Shown: positions 56,777 through 64,000 of the stretch, in pieces
Layout: each line of letters opens with the position of its first letter
How positions within the stretch are numbered: the stretch's first letter is position 1
NCBI RefSeq assembly: GCF_008807415.1
Contig: NZ_CP043626.1
Coordinates: 3,224,001 to 3,288,000, forward strand
Direction of reading: 5' to 3'
From: Pseudomonas denitrificans (nom. rej.)
GTDB lineage: Bacteria; Pseudomonadota; Gammaproteobacteria; Pseudomonadales; Pseudomonadaceae
DNA: 64,000 nt
Notes under the pieces: model-generated
What the model saw: the letters and a program-made list of their open reading frames with translations, nothing else
Databases searched by the model: none
What the model was told of the DNA's origin: nothing
Program-made: the position numbers and the translations under genes

Positions 56777-57331
56777 CTACAACCCCTCCAGCGTCAGATC
56801 GACCAGGCGCTCGACATAGGCCACTTCCAGCTCCTCGCCGGAGAACAGGATGCGATACACCAGCGGCGCCATCAGCCGGTCGACGATGCGGTCCAGCTCC
56901 GGCAGCTTTTCACCGCGCTCCCTGGCGCGCAGCAGGATGATGTCGAACTGGCCGCAGGCGATCGCCATGCAGCGTCCCGAAGAACCGCCGCCGGCTGCCA
57001 GCAGGTCGAGCACCACGGCGCGGCCGGGTACCGAGGCGGTTTCCTCCATGTACTGCTCGCCCCAGGCCAGCAGGTCGCCGCGCAGGCTGCCGGTGTCCGC
57101 CGGCTCGGCGTCGGGGCGGATGCGCTGCAGGGCGACGTCGCCGAGCAGTTCGCTCAGGTCACCCCAGCGCCGGTAGATGGTCGACGGCGTGACGCCGGAG
57201 CGCGCAGCGATCATCGGCACGGTCAGTTCCGAGCGGTCGCGCTCCTCCAGCAGCTCTGTCACAGCCTTGTGCACCGAGGCCTGCACCCGCGCACTGCGGC
57301 CGCCCGGTCGAACACCCTGATTGATTGCCAT
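56777..57331 (-). CDS. TetR-family transcriptional repressor
   Basis: The 184-residue protein has a TetR HTH near residues 15-60 (VHKAVTELLEERDRSELTVPMIAARSGVTPSTIYRRWGDLSELLGDVAL) and a helical C-terminal domain of the TetR_C_11-like kind. It is divergent from an MFS exporter gene with 88 bases between starts, and two inverted repeats lie in that gap. ATG at 57331 follows AAGG. Confidence 0.9.
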   Translation of the reverse strand: MAINQGVRPGGRSARVQASVHKAVTELLEERDRSELTVPMIAARSGVTPSTIYRRWGDLSELLGDVALQRIRPDAEPADTGSLRGDLLAWGEQYMEETASVPGRAVVLDLLAAGGGSSGRCMAIACGQFDIILLRARERGEKLPELDRIVDRLMAPLVYRILFSGEELEVAYVERLVDLTLEGL

Positions 57332-57340
57332 AAGCACCTT

Positions 57341-57359
57341 AAAGCAAAGAATTTGCTTT
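57341..57359. promoter_or_regulatory. Inverted repeat, candidate TetR operator 1
   Basis: AAAGCAAAGAATTTGCTTT is a perfect 8+8 inverted repeat with a 3-base centre, 10 bases upstream of the tetR ATG. It is a likely autoregulatory operator. Confidence 0.65.
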
Positions 57360-57381
57360 TATCCGAAAACGGGTCCAGCAT

Positions 57382-57412
57382 CTCGCAAAAGCAAAATCTT
57401 AGCCTTTGCGAG
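57382..57412. promoter_or_regulatory. Inverted repeat, candidate operator 2
   Basis: CTCGCAAA and TTTGCGAG form an 8+8 inverted repeat with a 15-base centre directly before the MFS start codon at 57420. Its GCAAA core is shared with operator 1. Confidence 0.5.
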
Positions 57413-57419
57413 CTGAATC

Positions 57420-58625
57420 ATGGCACACACCCAATCGAAAAGCGCGTCCGGCTTCTCACCCCGGGCTTCGGCCTGGTTGCTGACCGCCATCCTCATGGCC
57501 TTCCTCGCCGCCGCTGCCGCCCCCACGCCGCTGTATGCGCTGTACCGCGAGTCCTGGCAATTCTCCCCGGCGCTGCTGACCCTGGTGTTCAGCATCTACG
57601 CCGGCGGCCTGATGCTGGCGCTGCTGGTGTTGGGCTCGCTGTCCGACCACCTCGGCCGGCGCCCGGTGATTCGCGCCGCGCTGATCCTCGAATTGCTGGC
57701 GATGGCGGTGTTCCTCTACGCCAACTCGGTGGAGCTGCTGATCCTCGCGCGCCTGCTACAGGGCTTCGCCACCGGCATCGCCACCAGTGTGCTGGGCGCG
57801 GCGATGCTGGATATCGACCGCGAGCGCGGCCCGCTGATCAACAGCGTGGCGCCCATGCTCGGCATGGCCATGGGCGCGCTGGGCAGCAGCACGCTGGTGC
57901 AGTTCGGCTCCGATCCGCTGCATGAGGTGTATGTGTGGCTGCTGGCGGTGTTCGCCCTGGGCATAGTGCTGCTGCGCTGGCTACCGGAAAGCATCAGCCG
58001 GCAACCGGGCGCGCTGGCCTCGCTGAAGCCGCGCATCCGTATTCCGCCGCAGGCGCGCCGCGCGTTCTGGAGCGTGGCGCCGCTTAACGCCAGCCTCTGG
58101 GCGCTGGGCGGCTTCTACCTGTCGCTGGGGCCGACGCTGGCGCGGCAGGTGACTGGCCTGCAGGTGCCGATGATCGGTGGCGGGCTGGTGTCGCTGCTGT
58201 GCCTGTGCGGTGCGCTGGCGATCTTCGCCCTGCGCCACCAGCCGGCGGCAGTGATCCTGCGCCGCGGCGGCCTGGCGCTGATCTTCGGCCTGCTGATCAC
58301 CCTGCTCGGCGTGGACAGCGGCAACCTCTGGCTGTTCTTCCTCGGCACCGCAGTGGCCGGGCTCGGCTTCGGCGGCGCCTTCCTCGGCGCCTTGCGCTCG
58401 GTGGTGCCGCTGGCCCACGCCCATGAACGCGGGGCGCTGATGGCGAGCTTCTATGTGCTCAGCTACCTGGCCTTCAGCGTGCCGGCGATCCTCGCCGGGC
58501 TGGCGATCCAGCGTTACGGCCTGATCGCCACCACCAACGGCTATGCCAGCCTGCAGATTCTCGCGGCCTCGCTGGTCCTGCTGCTGTCCTTGCGCGCCCC
58601 CTCCGCACAGAAGGCGCAGGCCTGA
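57420..58625 (+). CDS. MFS exporter
   Basis: A 401-residue major facilitator with about 12 membrane spans and the DHA1-type loop GSLSDHLGRRPVIRAAL after TM2, plus RLLQGFATGIATSVLG in TM4. Divergence from a TetR repressor suggests an inducible efflux system for a small toxic compound. No ribosome site of note precedes the ATG, as the operator repeat occupies that region. Confidence 0.87.
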   Translation: MAHTQSKSASGFSPRASAWLLTAILMAFLAAAAAPTPLYALYRESWQFSPALLTLVFSIYAGGLMLALLVLGSLSDHLGRRPVIRAALILELLAMAVFLYANSVELLILARLLQGFATGIATSVLGAAMLDIDRERGPLINSVAPMLGMAMGALGSSTLVQFGSDPLHEVYVWLLAVFALGIVLLRWLPESISRQPGALASLKPRIRIPPQARRAFWSVAPLNASLWALGGFYLSLGPTLARQVTGLQVPMIGGGLVSLLCLCGALAIFALRHQPAAVILRRGGLALIFGLLITLLGVDSGNLWLFFLGTAVAGLGFGGAFLGALRSVVPLAHAHERGALMASFYVLSYLAFSVPAILAGLAIQRYGLIATTNGYASLQILAASLVLLLSLRAPSAQKAQA

Positions 58626-58626
58626 C

Positions 58627-59412
58627 TCAGGCCGTTCGCAGGAAGTCGTAGAGCCCGCGCACCGCCGGGTGCTCCAGCGCCTGGGCAGAGTGGCAGAGGC
58701 CGATGCGGCGGATCGGCAACGGCAGGTTCAGTGAGCCACTGCGCACCGCCGGCGCGCCGCTCAGCAGCGATGCCGGCAGGATCGCCGCGCCCACCCCCGC
58801 ACTGACCAGCCGCAGCGCCAGGTTCAGGGTGCTGGCCTGCGCGACCACCGGCGCGCCGCCGTAAGCCGTCATCAGTCGCTGATGGGAAGGATGCGTCGGG
58901 CAGGTGATCCAGCCACTGCTCTGCGCATCCTCCACACCCGGCGGCAACGCCAGCACGTACGGGTCTTCCCAGACCGGCACGAAGAGTTCGTCCTCGCAGC
59001 AGAATTCCTCCACCGCCAGCCGCGCATCGCCCACGCAGCCCTCCTCCAGATGCAGCAGCAGATTGGGCACAGCCTGCTGTGCGAGGCCGACGAAACGTTC
59101 GACCTGCTCGGCGCTGACATCGCCTTCCACGCCCAGGTGCAACGGCTGATGTGCCGAGGCCTGACGGAACATGTTGCGCAGGCCGTCGGCTTCGGCCAGC
59201 AAGGCGCGGGCGCGGGGATACAGCGCACGCGCCGCTTCGCTGACCTCCACCCCGCGCGCCTGGCGCAGGAACAGCTCGGTGCCCAGCGCCTCCTCAAGCT
59301 GGCGGATGGTCACCGACAGCGTCGGCTGGCTGACGAACAGGCGCTGGGCGGCGGCGGTGATGTTGCGTTCTTCGAAGACCGCGACAAAGGCGGCCAACTG
59401 TCGGATATCCAT
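58627..59412 (-). CDS. LysR-family transcriptional regulator (short)
   Basis: At 261 residues this LysR protein is about 35 shorter than usual; HTH (MDIRQLAAFVAVFEERNITAAAQRLFVSQPTLSVTIRQLEEALG) is complete, and the effector domain seems compact. It diverges from an SDR dehydrogenase gene with 112 bases between starts, its likely target. It converges on the MFS gene with almost no gap (1 base). An in-frame TTG lies two codons upstream of the ATG. Confidence 0.87.
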   Translation of the reverse strand: MDIRQLAAFVAVFEERNITAAAQRLFVSQPTLSVTIRQLEEALGTELFLRQARGVEVSEAARALYPRARALLAEADGLRNMFRQASAHQPLHLGVEGDVSAEQVERFVGLAQQAVPNLLLHLEEGCVGDARLAVEEFCCEDELFVPVWEDPYVLALPPGVEDAQSSGWITCPTHPSHQRLMTAYGGAPVVAQASTLNLALRLVSAGVGAAILPASLLSGAPAVRSGSLNLPLPIRRIGLCHSAQALEHPAVRGLYDFLRTA

Positions 59413-59524
59413 AGGCAAACCCGATACCAGGCACAGGAATAAGCCATTTTTCAGGCGGAATACCGCTCAATATACTTCACTGCATCGTTCAGTCATCCAG
59501 ATTTCCGATAGCAGGAGAATCCCC

Positions 59525-60250
59525 ATGAGCAAGCCCCTGATCATCGTCACCGGCGCCAGTTCCGGTATCGGCGAAGCCACCGCCCGCCTCTTCTCCCAGC
59601 AGGGCCACCCGCTGCTGCTGCTCGCCCGCCGCATCGAGCGCCTGGAGGCGCTGCAACTGCCCAACGCGCTGTGCCGCGCCGTGGACGTGACCGACCGCGA
59701 GGCGCTGCTGGCTGCCGTGGCGGAAGCCGAGAAACGCTTCGGCCCGGCCGACGCGCTGGTCAACAACGCCGGCGTGATGCTGCTGGGCAACATGGTCGAG
59801 CAGGACCCGGCCGAGTGGGAGCGCATGCTCGACGTCAACGTGAAGGGCCTGCTCAACGGCGTGCACGCCGTGCTCAAGGGCATGGTGCAGCGCAACCGCG
59901 GCACGCTGATCAACGTCAGCTCGGTGGCCGGTCGCAAGACTTTCCCCAACCACGTCGCCTACGTCGGCACCAAGTTCGCGGTACACGCGATCTCCGAAAA
60001 CCTGCGCGAGGAAGTCGCGGCGCACAATGTCCGCGTCGTCACCATCGCCCCCGGCGCGGTGGAGACCGAGCTGCTCAGCCACACCACCGACGAGGCGATC
60101 AAGAGCGGCTACCAGGACTGGAAGCGCGAGATGGGCGGCAAGGTGCTCAGCGCCGAGGACGTGGCCAACGCCATTCGCTATGCCTACGAACAGCCGCAGG
60201 GCGTGTGCATCCGCGAGATCGTGCTGGCGGCGACGCGGCAGCAGGCGTAA
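59525..60250 (+). CDS. Short-chain dehydrogenase/reductase
   Basis: The 241-residue classical SDR has the cofactor motif TGASSGIG (residues 9-16), NNAG at 80-83, and the Ser133 / Tyr146-x3-Lys150 catalytic set (YVGTK). Arg36-Arg37 after the second strand (LARRIERL) suggest NADP(H) preference. Substrate is not evident. AGGAG lies 7 bases before the ATG. LysR divergently upstream is the likely regulator. Confidence 0.9.
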   Translation: MSKPLIIVTGASSGIGEATARLFSQQGHPLLLLARRIERLEALQLPNALCRAVDVTDREALLAAVAEAEKRFGPADALVNNAGVMLLGNMVEQDPAEWERMLDVNVKGLLNGVHAVLKGMVQRNRGTLINVSSVAGRKTFPNHVAYVGTKFAVHAISENLREEVAAHNVRVVTIAPGAVETELLSHTTDEAIKSGYQDWKREMGGKVLSAEDVANAIRYAYEQPQGVCIREIVLAATRQQA

Positions 60251-60275
60251 CGGACTGGAAGTTCGGGGGTGTTTG

Positions 60276-60398
60276 TGGGAGCTCTCGCACGAGCTCCCAG
60301 GAAAAACGCCACCGCAGGATGGGTGGAGCCTAGGCGATACCCATGCTGCCAATGCGACAGGAATCGATGGGTATCGCTTCGCTCCACGCCATCCTACG
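60276..60398. repeat. Hairpin plus REP/BIME after the SDR gene
   Basis: TGGGAGCTC / GAGCTCCCA (60276-60299) forms a 9-bp stem 26 bases after the SDR stop but lacks a T-tract. A GTAGGATGG-family element follows at 60313-60398 with a different spacer from the copies at 55108 and 56655. Confidence 0.75.
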
Positions 60399-60415
60399 CA
60401 GAGCATTGAAGCGGC

Positions 60416-61648
60416 TCACCCCGCCTGCCGCGCCGCCCAGCGGCGGTACTGCTTGGCCCGGCGCAGCGTGCGCCATTGCTCCATCACCAGCGTGCGCCAC
60501 GGCGAGGCCTGCGGATTGGGCGCGCGGCGGGCGCCGATGCGGTGCAGCTGCAGCTTGACCAGCGCCATGTAGGCCAGCGCCGCCAGCGGCTTGGAACGCC
60601 AGCGGATCGCCGGCAGCTCCGGCTGGGTCTGGCTGCCGCGCTGCCAGTGCAGCACCAGTTGCGGCTCCAGCGCCAGGGCAGTGCCGATGCCGACCATCTC
60701 CAGCCCGCTGTCCAGCACCTGTTCCGCCACCGGCAGGCGACGGATGCCGCCGGTCACCATCAGCGGCATGCGCGCCGCTTCACGCATCTCGCGGGCGAAT
60801 TCGAGGAAGTAGGCTTCCCGCGCCAGGGTACGGCCGTCGCGGGCATCGCCCTGCATGGCCGGTGCCTCGTAGCTGCCGCCGGACAGCTCGACCAGGTCGA
60901 CCTTCTCGTCGTTCAGCCACTCGATCACCTGGCGCGCGTCGCTGGCGTCGAAGCCGCCGCGCTGGAAGTCGGCGGAGTTGATCTTCACCCCCACGCAGAA
61001 TTCCGGCGACACCTCGGCGCGCACCGCGCGGACGACCTCCAGCAACAGCCGCGCGCGGTTTTCCAGCGAGCCACCCCAGCGGTCCTGGCGCTTGTTGGCC
61101 AGCGGCGAGAGGAACTGGCTGAGCAGGTAGCCGTGCGCCGCGTGGATCTGCACGCCGGTGAAGCCGGCCTGCTCGGCAAGCTGGGCGGCGCGGACGAAAC
61201 GCTGAGTCACCTCGGCGATATCGCCTTCGGTCATCTCGCGGGCGACGGCGAACAGCTTGGAGAACTTGCCCATTTCCAGCGGCACCACCGACGGCGCGAT
61301 GGCGCCCTGGCCGAGGTTGGTCTGCACCTGGCGGCCGGGATGGTTGAGCTGCAGCCAGAACTGCGCGCCACGGGAGCGGCCGATGCGCGCCCATTCGCGG
61401 AAGCGCTCAAGATGCCGGTCATTCTCCAGCACCACGCCGCCGGGGCCGGTCATGGCGCGGCCGTCGATCATCACGTTGCCACTGAGAATCAGGCCGACGC
61501 CGCCGTCCGCCCAGGCCTGGTACAAGCGCAGCAGCGCGGCCGAGGGCGCCTGGTCGGCGTCGGCCATGTTTTCTTCCATGGCGGCCTTGGCGATACGGTT
61601 GGGGACTTCGCCGCCGTTGGGCAGGCGCAGGGGCTGGAAGGGCGACAT
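60416..61648 (-). CDS. NADH:flavin oxidoreductase, old yellow enzyme family
   Basis: The 410-residue TIM-barrel flavoprotein has OYE signatures: NRIAKAAMEENMADADQ at the N terminus, LQLNHPGRQ, the FMN/substrate motif GVQIHAAHGYLLSQFLSP (His-Ala-Ala-His) with the following NKRQDRWGGSLENRARLLLEVV, and MVTGGIR. It probably reduces activated alkenes with NAD(P)H. There is no C-terminal iron-sulfur/NADH domain, so it is single-domain. It diverges from a MerR regulator across a SoxR-like dyad. Confidence 0.9.
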   Translation of the reverse strand: MSPFQPLRLPNGGEVPNRIAKAAMEENMADADQAPSAALLRLYQAWADGGVGLILSGNVMIDGRAMTGPGGVVLENDRHLERFREWARIGRSRGAQFWLQLNHPGRQVQTNLGQGAIAPSVVPLEMGKFSKLFAVAREMTEGDIAEVTQRFVRAAQLAEQAGFTGVQIHAAHGYLLSQFLSPLANKRQDRWGGSLENRARLLLEVVRAVRAEVSPEFCVGVKINSADFQRGGFDASDARQVIEWLNDEKVDLVELSGGSYEAPAMQGDARDGRTLAREAYFLEFAREMREAARMPLMVTGGIRRLPVAEQVLDSGLEMVGIGTALALEPQLVLHWQRGSQTQPELPAIRWRSKPLAALAYMALVKLQLHRIGARRAPNPQASPWRTLVMEQWRTLRRAKQYRRWAARQAG

Positions 61649-61688
61649 GGCGGGGCTCCGTGATTGTTCGGGTGGTTGTGGCTGCGGC

Positions 61689-61720
61689 GAGGTTAAGTTT
61701 AAAGTTCACTTGAAGGTCAA
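61689..61720 (-). promoter_or_regulatory. MerR-type promoter and dyad for the old yellow enzyme gene
   Basis: On the minus strand TTGACC is followed by TTCAAGTGAACTTTAAAC and TTAACC/TAACCT, giving an 18-19 bp spacer typical of MerR-activated promoters. The spacer dyad resembles the SoxR box CCTCAAGTTAACTTGAGG at about 13 of 18 positions. Confidence 0.6.
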
Positions 61721-61739
61721 GCCCCTTTCGGAGCCCAGC

Positions 61740-62249
61740 ATGAAAATCGGTGAACTGGCCAGCCTCAGCGGCCTCGCGCCCTCGCGCATCCGCTTCTACG
61801 AAGCCAGCGGGCTGATCGCCCCGGCGCGCCGCCTGGCCAATGGTTATCGCGCGTACCCGCCGGAAACTCTCGACCTGCTGGAGATCATCCGCAGCGCCCA
61901 GCAGACCGGCTTCAGCCTGGAGGAAATCCGCAACCTGCTGCCGCACTCCAACCCCATCGAGAACGGTCACGGTGAACTGGTCGCCGGCCTGCGCCGCAAG
62001 GTCGCGGAGATCGAGGTGATGGAGCAGCAGCTGCGGCAGAATCGCGAGCGGCTGCTGGCGGTGATCGACGGTATCGAGAACAAGCCCGAAGGCATGGGCT
62101 GCCAGGCCAATGCCGAGCGCATGCTGGCGGAGATGCGCGAGCGAAAAACCAGAAGCCACCCCGCCAAACCTGTAGGAGCGGGCCACGCCCGCGACGAGCG
62201 GACAAAGTCCGTTGCTTCAACCAAGCGCCCTGCCCCGACGGAATCCTGA
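61740..62249 (+). CDS. MerR-family transcriptional regulator
   Basis: The 169-residue protein has the MerR N terminus (MKIGELASLSGLAPSRIRFYEASGLIAPARRLANGYRAYPPETLDLLEIIRSAQQTGFSLEEI) and a coiled-coil dimerisation helix (about 75-115). A lone pair of cysteines is absent, so a metal cluster like SoxR's is unlikely. The last 30 or so residues (from HPAKPVGAGHARDERTK) are encoded by a REP unit at about 62171-62195 and are probably not conserved. It is divergent from the old yellow enzyme gene, its probable target. Confidence 0.88.
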   Translation: MKIGELASLSGLAPSRIRFYEASGLIAPARRLANGYRAYPPETLDLLEIIRSAQQTGFSLEEIRNLLPHSNPIENGHGELVAGLRRKVAEIEVMEQQLRQNRERLLAVIDGIENKPEGMGCQANAERMLAEMRERKTRSHPAKPVGAGHARDERTKSVASTKRPAPTES

Positions 62250-62280
62250 ATCCGCACTCCGGCCGCTGGCCGGCCTGTTA

Positions 62281-62311
62281 TGCGGTCGCGGGCATGGCCC
62301 GCTCCTACAGT
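62281..62311. repeat. REP unit between merR and glcC
   Basis: TCGCGGGCATGGCCCGCTCCTAC is inverted relative to the unit at 62171-62195 inside the 3' end of merR; the two form one REP pair that spans the convergent merR-glcC junction. Confidence 0.78.
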
Positions 62312-62333
62312 TGCGTTTCACGCGCCCCGCACG

Positions 62334-63104
62334 TTATTTCCACCCCTCCAGGCGCAAGGTCGCCCGCACCAGCCGCTGTTCCTCCTGCTCGATCTCCCGC
62401 AGGTTGTCGCGCACGCTGTGGATATGTTCGCGGGCGGCGCGCTGGGCCTGTTCCGGCTGGCGTTCGTTGATGGCGCGGTGCAGCCGCGCATGCTGGCGAT
62501 CGATCTGGCGCTTCTGCGGCGGCCGGTTGTAGAGGTTGTTCACCGAGGCGAACACGGTGCTGAGCATCAGCTCGTTGAGCGACTGCAGCGTGTGCACCAG
62601 CACCGGGTTGTGCGAGGCCTCGCTGATGGCCTGGTGGAAGGCGTGATCGCGCCGCGCATGCTCGCGCGGGCCCAGCGGCTGCGGTTCGTCGTAGGCGGCG
62701 TGCATCTCCTCGAAGCGCCGGTCGATCAGCACCAGGTCGGCCTCGGTGGCGCGCAACGCGGCCAGTCGCGCGGACTCCCCTTCCAGCAGCGCGCGAACTT
62801 CCAGCAGGTCGTAGAGCGTGCGCGGTTGCGAGCGGAACAGGTGCAGCAGCGGCGACACGTCCTCGGCACCGGTCAGGTCGGCAACGAACGAACCGCGCCC
62901 CTGTTCGGTATCGACGATGCCGCGTCCGCGCAGTGCGCGCAGCCCCTCACGCAACGCCGAGCGCGAGCAGCCGAGCTTCTCCACCAGGCGCCGCTCCGAA
63001 GGCAGCGCCTGGCCTACCTTGAGCACACCATCGACGATCAGCCGCTCGATCTTCTCGGCCACCTGGTCGGCGACACGCTGCTTGCCCTGTGCATAAGTCG
63101 TCAT
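62334..63104 (-). CDS. glcC: GntR/FadR-family regulator GlcC
   Basis: The 256-residue protein has a GntR winged HTH (residues about 8-75; VADQVAEKIERLIVDGVLKVGQALPSERRLVEKLGCSRSALREGLRALRGRGIVDTEQGRG) and a helical FCD effector domain (about 95-240) with metal-binding histidine positions (HARRDHAFHQAISEASHN). It is divergent from glcD with two TGGT-N3-ACCA operators between, as expected of the glycolate regulator GlcC. GGGAG precedes the ATG at 63104. Confidence 0.87.
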   Translation of the reverse strand: MTTYAQGKQRVADQVAEKIERLIVDGVLKVGQALPSERRLVEKLGCSRSALREGLRALRGRGIVDTEQGRGSFVADLTGAEDVSPLLHLFRSQPRTLYDLLEVRALLEGESARLAALRATEADLVLIDRRFEEMHAAYDEPQPLGPREHARRDHAFHQAISEASHNPVLVHTLQSLNELMLSTVFASVNNLYNRPPQKRQIDRQHARLHRAINERQPEQAQRAAREHIHSVRDNLREIEQEEQRLVRATLRLEGWK

Positions 63105-63118
63105 TGCGGTTCTCCCGA

Positions 63119-63133
63119 ACTGGTAGGACCAGC
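63119..63133. promoter_or_regulatory. GlcC-type operator, proximal to glcC
   Basis: ACTGGTAGGACCAGC contains the TGGT-N3-ACCA core of FadR-subfamily operators and lies 14 bases before the glcC ATG, so it is likely autoregulatory. Confidence 0.75.
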
Positions 63134-63207
63134 TGAAACTGGCCTGCATGGCTGCGAAGAACCCTAGCTGTCAGGACAGGGCCTTTCCAGTGGACGCCCG
63201 TGCAAGA

Positions 63208-63222
63208 ACTGGTAGGACCAGT
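63208..63222. promoter_or_regulatory. GlcC-type operator, proximal to glcD
   Basis: ACTGGTAGGACCAGT is a perfect palindrome (6+6 with AGG centre), 117 bases upstream of the glcD start and 89 bases from the matching site at 63119. Confidence 0.8.
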
Positions 63223-63339
63223 ATCAATGCAGGTGGACGCCGCCTGACCGGCGGTCGCATTTTCAGCGTGCCGTGGCTCCACGCGACCGCCTGGCGGGCG
63301 GGCGCGAACAAAAAAACAAAATCAGAGCACCGTCAGCCT

Positions 63340-64000
63340 ATGAACATCCTCTACGACGAGCGCGTCGATGGCGCGCTGCCTGCCGTCGACAAGTCCGCCC
63401 TGCTGGCCGAGCTGCGCGCGGCCCTGCCCGATCTCGAACTGCTGCACCACGCCGAAGACCTCAAGCCCTACGAATGCGACGGCCTCTCCGCCTACCGCAC
63501 TGTGCCCATGCTGGTGGCGCTGCCCGAACGCATCGAGCAGGTGCAGGCGCTGCTGAAACTCTGCCATGCGCGCAAGGTGCCGGTGGTGGCACGCGGCGCG
63601 GGCACCGGGCTGTCCGGCGGCGCGTTGCCGCTGGAGAAAGGCATCCTGCTGGTGATGGCGCGCTTCAATCGCATTCTCGAAGTGAATCCACAGGGGCGCT
63701 TCGCCCGCGTACAGCCCGGCGTGCGCAACCTGGCGATCTCCCAGGCCGCCGCGCCGCACGGGCTGTATTACGCGCCGGACCCGTCCTCGCAGATCGCCTG
63801 CTCCATCGGCGGCAATGTCGCCGAGAACGCCGGCGGCGTGCATTGCCTCAAGTACGGCCTCACCGTGCACAACCTGCTCAAGGTGGACATCCTCACCGTC
63901 GAGGGTGAGCAGCTGACGCTGGGCAGCGACGCCCTGGACAGCCCCGGCCTCGACCTGCTGGCGCTGTTCACCGGTTCCGAGGGCATGCTCGGCATCGTCA
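63340..64000 (+). CDS. glcD: Glycolate oxidase subunit GlcD (N-terminal part; runs off the window)
   Basis: The first 220 codons of a FAD-linked oxidase are present. The PCMH-type FAD-binding fold is clear (VPVVARGAGTGLSGGALP, RFARVQPGVRNLAISQAAAPHGLYYAPDPSSQIACSIGGNVAENAGGVHCLKYG). GlcD is the flavoprotein subunit of glycolate dehydrogenase, normally about 500 residues, encoded with glcE, glcF and glcG. The ATG at 63340 starts MNILYDERVDG; the frame is open at base 64000. GlcC and its operators lie directly upstream. Confidence 0.92.
   Translation, partial: MNILYDERVDGALPAVDKSALLAELRAALPDLELLHHAEDLKPYECDGLSAYRTVPMLVALPERIEQVQALLKLCHARKVPVVARGAGTGLSGGALPLEKGILLVMARFNRILEVNPQGRFARVQPGVRNLAISQAAAPHGLYYAPDPSSQIACSIGGNVAENAGGVHCLKYGLTVHNLLKVDILTVEGEQLTLGSDALDSPGLDLLALFTGSEGMLGIV

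Noticed and set aside
55108..60398. Insertion sequence bounded by the GTAGGATGG repeats
   Set aside because: No transposase or target-site duplication is seen; the units are REP/BIME palindromes found between genes across the window.

Overview
The window is high-GC chromosomal DNA from a Pseudomonas, probably from the wider P. aeruginosa / citronellolis / nitroreducens neighbourhood. FleQ, FlgI, CheV, HsbA and PvdQ read as close relatives of the P. aeruginosa proteins, the dispersed REP elements are pseudomonad, and sigma-54 and sigma-28 flagellar promoters match the genus consensus. I judged relatedness from memory of the protein families, not from a search.

Layout. 1-2035: the HptB-pathway output genes hsbR and hsbA (minus strand). 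2036-6098: five accessory genes (a TorF-like porin, an AraC regulator, a LysE exporter, a DUF1345 membrane protein and an aminoglycoside-phosphotransferase-fold kinase) lying between hsbA and fliJ. 6160-41857: a nearly complete single-locus flagellar cluster. In map order it holds fliJ-I-H-G-F-E, fleR-fleS, fleQ, fliT-fliS-fliD-flaG, fliC, a plus-strand flagellin-modification pair, a methyltransferase, flgL-K-J-I-H-G-F, flgE-D-C-B, cheR-cheV, then on the plus strand flgA and flgM-flgN-flgZ. 41900-50481: minus-strand metabolic and transport genes (MFS transporter, gamma-glutamylpolyamine-synthetase-like enzyme, Pit phosphate transporter, PPK2, PvdQ-type acylase). 50827-64000: regulator-plus-enzyme pairs, namely AraC/TauD, LysR/AbrB-type transporter, a circularly permuted flavin amine oxidase, TetR/MFS, LysR/SDR, old-yellow-enzyme/MerR and GlcC/GlcD (glcD runs off the end).

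How it works together. FleQ with sigma-54 should drive fleSR, fliE-J, flgBCDE and flgF-L. I see sigma-54 -24/-12 elements upstream of fliE, fleS, flgF and flgB. Three of these four carry a TCAA-N4-TTGA dyad, resembling the FleQ box, 17-20 nt upstream of the -24 element. FliA (sigma-28) promoters precede fliC and flgM. FlgM/HsbA/HsbR, FlgZ (PilZ) and FleQ connect flagellar output to anti-sigma and c-di-GMP control.

Oddities. hsbR and fleQ are each interrupted by one missing G:C in a short homopolymer, so both may be assembly errors. The amine oxidase at 55346-56584 has its C-terminal FAD-binding motifs in front of its N-terminal Rossmann motif and lies between two almost identical 82-83 bp repeats in direct orientation. 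REP-type palindromes occupy most of the longer gaps.
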